Under the pieces are notes generated by a model. The model ran no database searches. It was not told the DNA's origin and saw nothing but the letters and a program-made list of their open reading frames with translations. The translations under genes and the position numbers were made by a program. A stretch of DNA of 7,553 bases from Pseudomonadota bacterium (GTDB lineage Bacteria > Pseudomonadota > Gammaproteobacteria > Steroidobacterales > Woeseiaceae). The DNA lies in the NCBI GenBank assembly GCA_022360335.1, contig JAKSCZ010000506.1, positions 1 to 7,553 of the forward strand. The letters run 5' to 3'. This document shows positions 5,140-7,553 of this stretch, in pieces. The first letter of the stretch is position 1. Each line of letters begins with the position of its first letter.

Positions 5140-6750
5140 ATGCCGTTAATCGAGACAAAGGTCGATCGTTCGTCGGACGATTTCAAGAAGAACCGGGAAG
5201 CGCACGAAGCGCTGGCCGACGATCTGCGCGACGTCGACAACTACGTGATGCAGGGCGGGCCGGAGCGCTCGCGCGAGAAGCACCTGGGGCGCGGCAAATT
5301 GCTCGCCCGCGATCGCGTTGCACGCTTGCTCGACGAGGGCGCGCATTTTCTCGAGATCGGGCGCCAGGCCGCGTGGCAGGTCTACCCGGACGACGTGCCG
5401 AGCGCCGGGATCGTGACCGGAATCGGCCGCATCCACGGGCTCGAATGCATGATCGTGGCCAACGACGCGACCGTGAAAGGCGGGACCTACTATCCGCTCA
5501 CGGTCAAGAAGCACCTGCGCGCCCAGGAGATCGCCGAAGAGAATCACCTGCCGTGCGTCTACCTCGTCGATTCGGGCGGCGCTTTCCTGCCGCGCCAGGA
5601 CGAGGTGTTCCCGGACCGCGATCACTTCGGCCGCATCTTCTATAACCAGGCGAGGCTGTCGGCCAAGGGCATTCCGCAGGTCGCGGTCGTCATGGGTTCG
5701 TGTACGGCGGGCGGCGCCTATGTCCCGGCCATGTGCGACGAGACGGTCATCGTGCGCAATCAGGGGACGATATTCCTCGGCGGTCCGCCGCTCGTGAAAG
5801 CGGCGACGGGGGAGGTCGTCGACGCGGAAACGCTCGGCGGCGGCAGCGTGCACTCGAGGATCTCGGGCGTCACGGATCATCTCGCCGATGACGACGAACA
5901 CGCACTCCAGATCACCCGCGACATCGTCGCGAACCTCAATTTCCCGCGCGCGCCGAGCGTCGTGCGCCGCGAACCCGCCGATCCGGCGCATCCGGCCGAA
6001 GACATCTACGGCATCGTCTCGCGCGAATTCCGGTTTCCCTACGATATCCGCGAGGTGATTGCGCGCGTCGTCGACGGCTCGGCTTTCCACGAGTTCAAAA
6101 AGCTGTACGGCGCGACGCTCGTCTGCGGATTCGCGCACATCGACGGCTATCCGGTCGGCATCGTCGCCAACAACGGCATCCTGTTCCCCGAATCCGCGCA
6201 GAAAGGCGCGCATTTCGTGCAGCTGTGCAACCGGCGCCGCATCCCTCTCGTGTTCCTGCAGAACATCACGGGATTCATGGTCGGGAAGCGCGTCGAGCAC
6301 GCCGGGATCGCCAAGGACGGCGCCAAGATGGTCAATGCCGTGGCAACCGCGAACGTGCCGAAGTTCACGGTCGTCGTCGGCGGTTCGTTCGGCGCCGGCA
6401 ACTACGCGATGTGCGGTCGCGCCTACGGTCCGCGCATGATGTGGATGTGGCCGAACGCGCGAATTTCCGTCATGGGCGGCGACCAGGCTGCGCTCGTGTT
6501 GTCTACGGTCAGGGAAGAGGGGCTCAATGCGCGCGGCGAAGAGTGGCCCGCCCGGGACAAGGCGGACTTCGAGGACAGGATTCGGGCCCAATACGAGACC
6601 CAGGGTCACCCGTTCTACGCCAGCGGACGCCTCTGGGACGACGGCGTCATCGATCCGCTCGAAACGCGTACGGTCCTCGCGCACGGGCTGTCGGCCGCCA
6701 TGAACTATCCGCAACCCGGGGAATCGCCGTTCGGCATTTTCCGGATGTAA
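5140..6750 (+). CDS. liuB: Methylcrotonyl-CoA carboxylase, carboxyltransferase (beta) subunit
   Basis: This 536-residue carboxyltransferase moves the carboxyl group from carboxybiotin to 3-methylcrotonyl-CoA, giving 3-methylglutaconyl-CoA, the second committed step after liuA. It needs a biotin-carrying alpha subunit (liuD), which would lie beyond the window. The two crotonase-like halves are visible: KHLGRGKLLARDRV (47-60), VANDATVKGG (106-115), GSCTAGGAY (186-194), then QNITGFMVG (374-382) and GGSFGAGNYAMCGRAY (414-429), with WPNARISVMGG (437-447). The glycine-rich loops at 186-194 and 414-420 form the oxyanion holes. The length matches the family. I chose ATG 5140 rather than the in-frame TTG three bases earlier, because GGTGA (5131-5135) is a usable ribosome binding site and sits at the end of liuA. 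Next to liuA, this excludes propionyl- or acetyl-CoA carboxylase in practice. Confidence 0.95.
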   Translation: MPLIETKVDRSSDDFKKNREAHEALADDLRDVDNYVMQGGPERSREKHLGRGKLLARDRVARLLDEGAHFLEIGRQAAWQVYPDDVPSAGIVTGIGRIHGLECMIVANDATVKGGTYYPLTVKKHLRAQEIAEENHLPCVYLVDSGGAFLPRQDEVFPDRDHFGRIFYNQARLSAKGIPQVAVVMGSCTAGGAYVPAMCDETVIVRNQGTIFLGGPPLVKAATGEVVDAETLGGGSVHSRISGVTDHLADDDEHALQITRDIVANLNFPRAPSVVRREPADPAHPAEDIYGIVSREFRFPYDIREVIARVVDGSAFHEFKKLYGATLVCGFAHIDGYPVGIVANNGILFPESAQKGAHFVQLCNRRRIPLVFLQNITGFMVGKRVEHAGIAKDGAKMVNAVATANVPKFTVVVGGSFGAGNYAMCGRAYGPRMMWMWPNARISVMGGDQAALVLSTVREEGLNARGEEWPARDKADFEDRIRAQYETQGHPFYASGRLWDDGVIDPLETRTVLAHGLSAAMNYPQPGESPFGIFRM

Positions 6751-6794
6751 CGGTACACTTGGGCGGGCGATGCGCCTCGCGACACGGATGACCC

Positions 6795-7553
6795 ATGGCA
6801 CTTGATTACGACAAACTCATGTCGACGGTCGAGAACGACCTGCCTTTCAGCTATACCGACGCCGATTCGATACTCTACGCCCTGAGCGTCGGCATGGGCC
6901 GCGATCCGCTCGACGCACGCGAACTCGGCTTCGTCTACGAACAGGGCGAGCCGCTCAGGACGGTGCCGACGATGGCGACCGTGCTCGTCCCCGAGATGTT
7001 CCCCGTCGGACTCGGCTGGGACTACAACCAGATACTCCACGGCGAGCAGCGCCTGAAGCTGCACCGGCCGCTGCCGCCGGCCGCGGACCTCCTCGTCAAC
7101 AAGCGCGTCGTCGATGCTTTCGATCGCGGTCCCAGCCGCGGCGCACTCATCCTGCTCGAAGCCGAAGGGCGTCTGGCGAGCGACGGTACCGCATTGTTTA
7201 CGCTCGGATGCTCGATCGTCGCGCGCGGTGACGGCGGTTTCGGCGGGCCGAAAGGCAAAGGCATTCCTCCACACCGCACGCCGCGTCGCGAGCCGGACCT
7301 GTCCTGTGCGATCGAGACGCGCGCGGACCAGGCGCTGCTGTACCGGCTGACCGGGGACCGCAATCCGCTGCACGCGGACCCGGCGCGGGCACGGGCCGTC
7401 GGGTTCGATCGACCGATTCTGCACGGCCTGTGCACACTGGGCGTCGCCTGCAAGGCCGTCCTGCAGACGATCTGCGACTACGACCACACGTTGATCGAGG
7501 AATTCGACGCGCGTTTCTCCGCGCCGGTGCTGCCGGGTGATACGATTACCACC
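6795..7553 (+). CDS. MaoC family (R)-enoyl-CoA hydratase, type 2; 3' end cut by window
   Basis: The open frame runs for 253 codons from ATG 6795 to the window edge without a stop. It is an approximately 285-residue type-2 enoyl-CoA hydratase lacking about 30 C-terminal residues. It has the double hot-dog layout of MFE-2 hydratase 2: a degenerate N-terminal repeat (ILYALSVGMGRDP, 26-38, and VPTMATVLVPE, 57-67) and a catalytic second repeat. The hydratase motif LTGDRNPLHADP (185-196) provides Asp188, Asn190 and His193, followed by GFDRPILHGLCTLG (203-216). Such enzymes hydrate trans-2-enoyl-CoA to (R)-3-hydroxyacyl-CoA. It begins 44 bases after liuB with only a weak ribosome binding site, so it is probably in the same operon. 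Its position is where a crotonase-type 3-methylglutaconyl-CoA hydratase (liuC) would be expected. Its own substrate could be that compound or an unrelated acyl-CoA. Confidence 0.9.
   Translation, partial: MALDYDKLMSTVENDLPFSYTDADSILYALSVGMGRDPLDARELGFVYEQGEPLRTVPTMATVLVPEMFPVGLGWDYNQILHGEQRLKLHRPLPPAADLLVNKRVVDAFDRGPSRGALILLEAEGRLASDGTALFTLGCSIVARGDGGFGGPKGKGIPPHRTPRREPDLSCAIETRADQALLYRLTGDRNPLHADPARARAVGFDRPILHGLCTLGVACKAVLQTICDYDHTLIEEFDARFSAPVLPGDTITT

Noticed and set aside
6755..6760. TACACT after liuB as a -10 box for a separate MaoC promoter.
   Set aside because: No acceptable -35 hexamer lies 16-18 bases upstream, and the short 44-base gap fits a continuous operon.
5146..6801. A 551-codon minus-strand frame antisense to liuB.
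   Set aside because: It is the complement of a strongly recognised carboxyltransferase gene, lacks any known motif, and is rich in Arg, Asp and His as expected from the antisense of GC-rich codons.

Overview
The window looks like a chromosomal segment of a high-GC Gammaproteobacterium. The evidence is a 112-residue GlnB/GlnK protein very close to the enterobacterial pattern, a liu-type leucine-degradation operon, tRNA genes with encoded CCA ends, and strong G/C preference at third codon positions. An uncultured or marine heterotroph lineage is plausible, but genus cannot be read from this sequence. There is no rRNA, CRISPR array, insertion sequence with a transposase, or prophage.

Layout, left to right. 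(1) Positions 1-134 hold the end of a TonB-like AgmX/PglI C-terminal domain gene. (2) Right at its stop codon lies a long nested palindrome (133-212), which looks like a REPIN or MITE-type repeat. Its right arm seems to supply the -35 box of a promoter for the next gene. (3) 237-1343 encodes a D-2-hydroxyacid dehydrogenase that carries an unexpected signal-peptide-like N-terminus. (4) 1400-2291 holds a short pair: a DNA-deoxyinosine glycosylase of the HDG/UDG family-6 type, then a small VOC (glyoxalase-fold) protein. (5) On the minus strand, 2374-2712 is a stand-alone P-II nitrogen regulator. It is divergent from a LuxR-HTH regulator at 2825-3616. (6) Tandem tRNA-Val(CAC) and tRNA-Ala(CGC) genes lie on the minus strand at 3678-3842, with a recognisable promoter. 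(7) From 3978 to the right edge runs a tightly packed acyl-CoA operon: isovaleryl-CoA dehydrogenase (liuA), the carboxyltransferase subunit of methylcrotonyl-CoA carboxylase (liuB), and a MaoC-type R-hydratase cut by the window edge.

How the genes work together. liuA and liuB catalyse consecutive steps of leucine breakdown: isovaleryl-CoA to 3-methylcrotonyl-CoA to 3-methylglutaconyl-CoA. The next enzyme expected in a classical liu operon is a crotonase-fold 3-methylglutaconyl-CoA hydratase (liuC). Here the next gene is a hot-dog-fold MaoC hydratase, which is the most interesting metabolic point in the window. The central genes (P-II, LuxR type, tRNAs) are housekeeping or regulatory and show no clear functional link to their neighbours. 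I see no convincing sign of an entirely new multi-gene system. The observations most worth following are the repeat with its hybrid promoter, the exported-looking dehydrogenase, and the MaoC gene in the liu operon.
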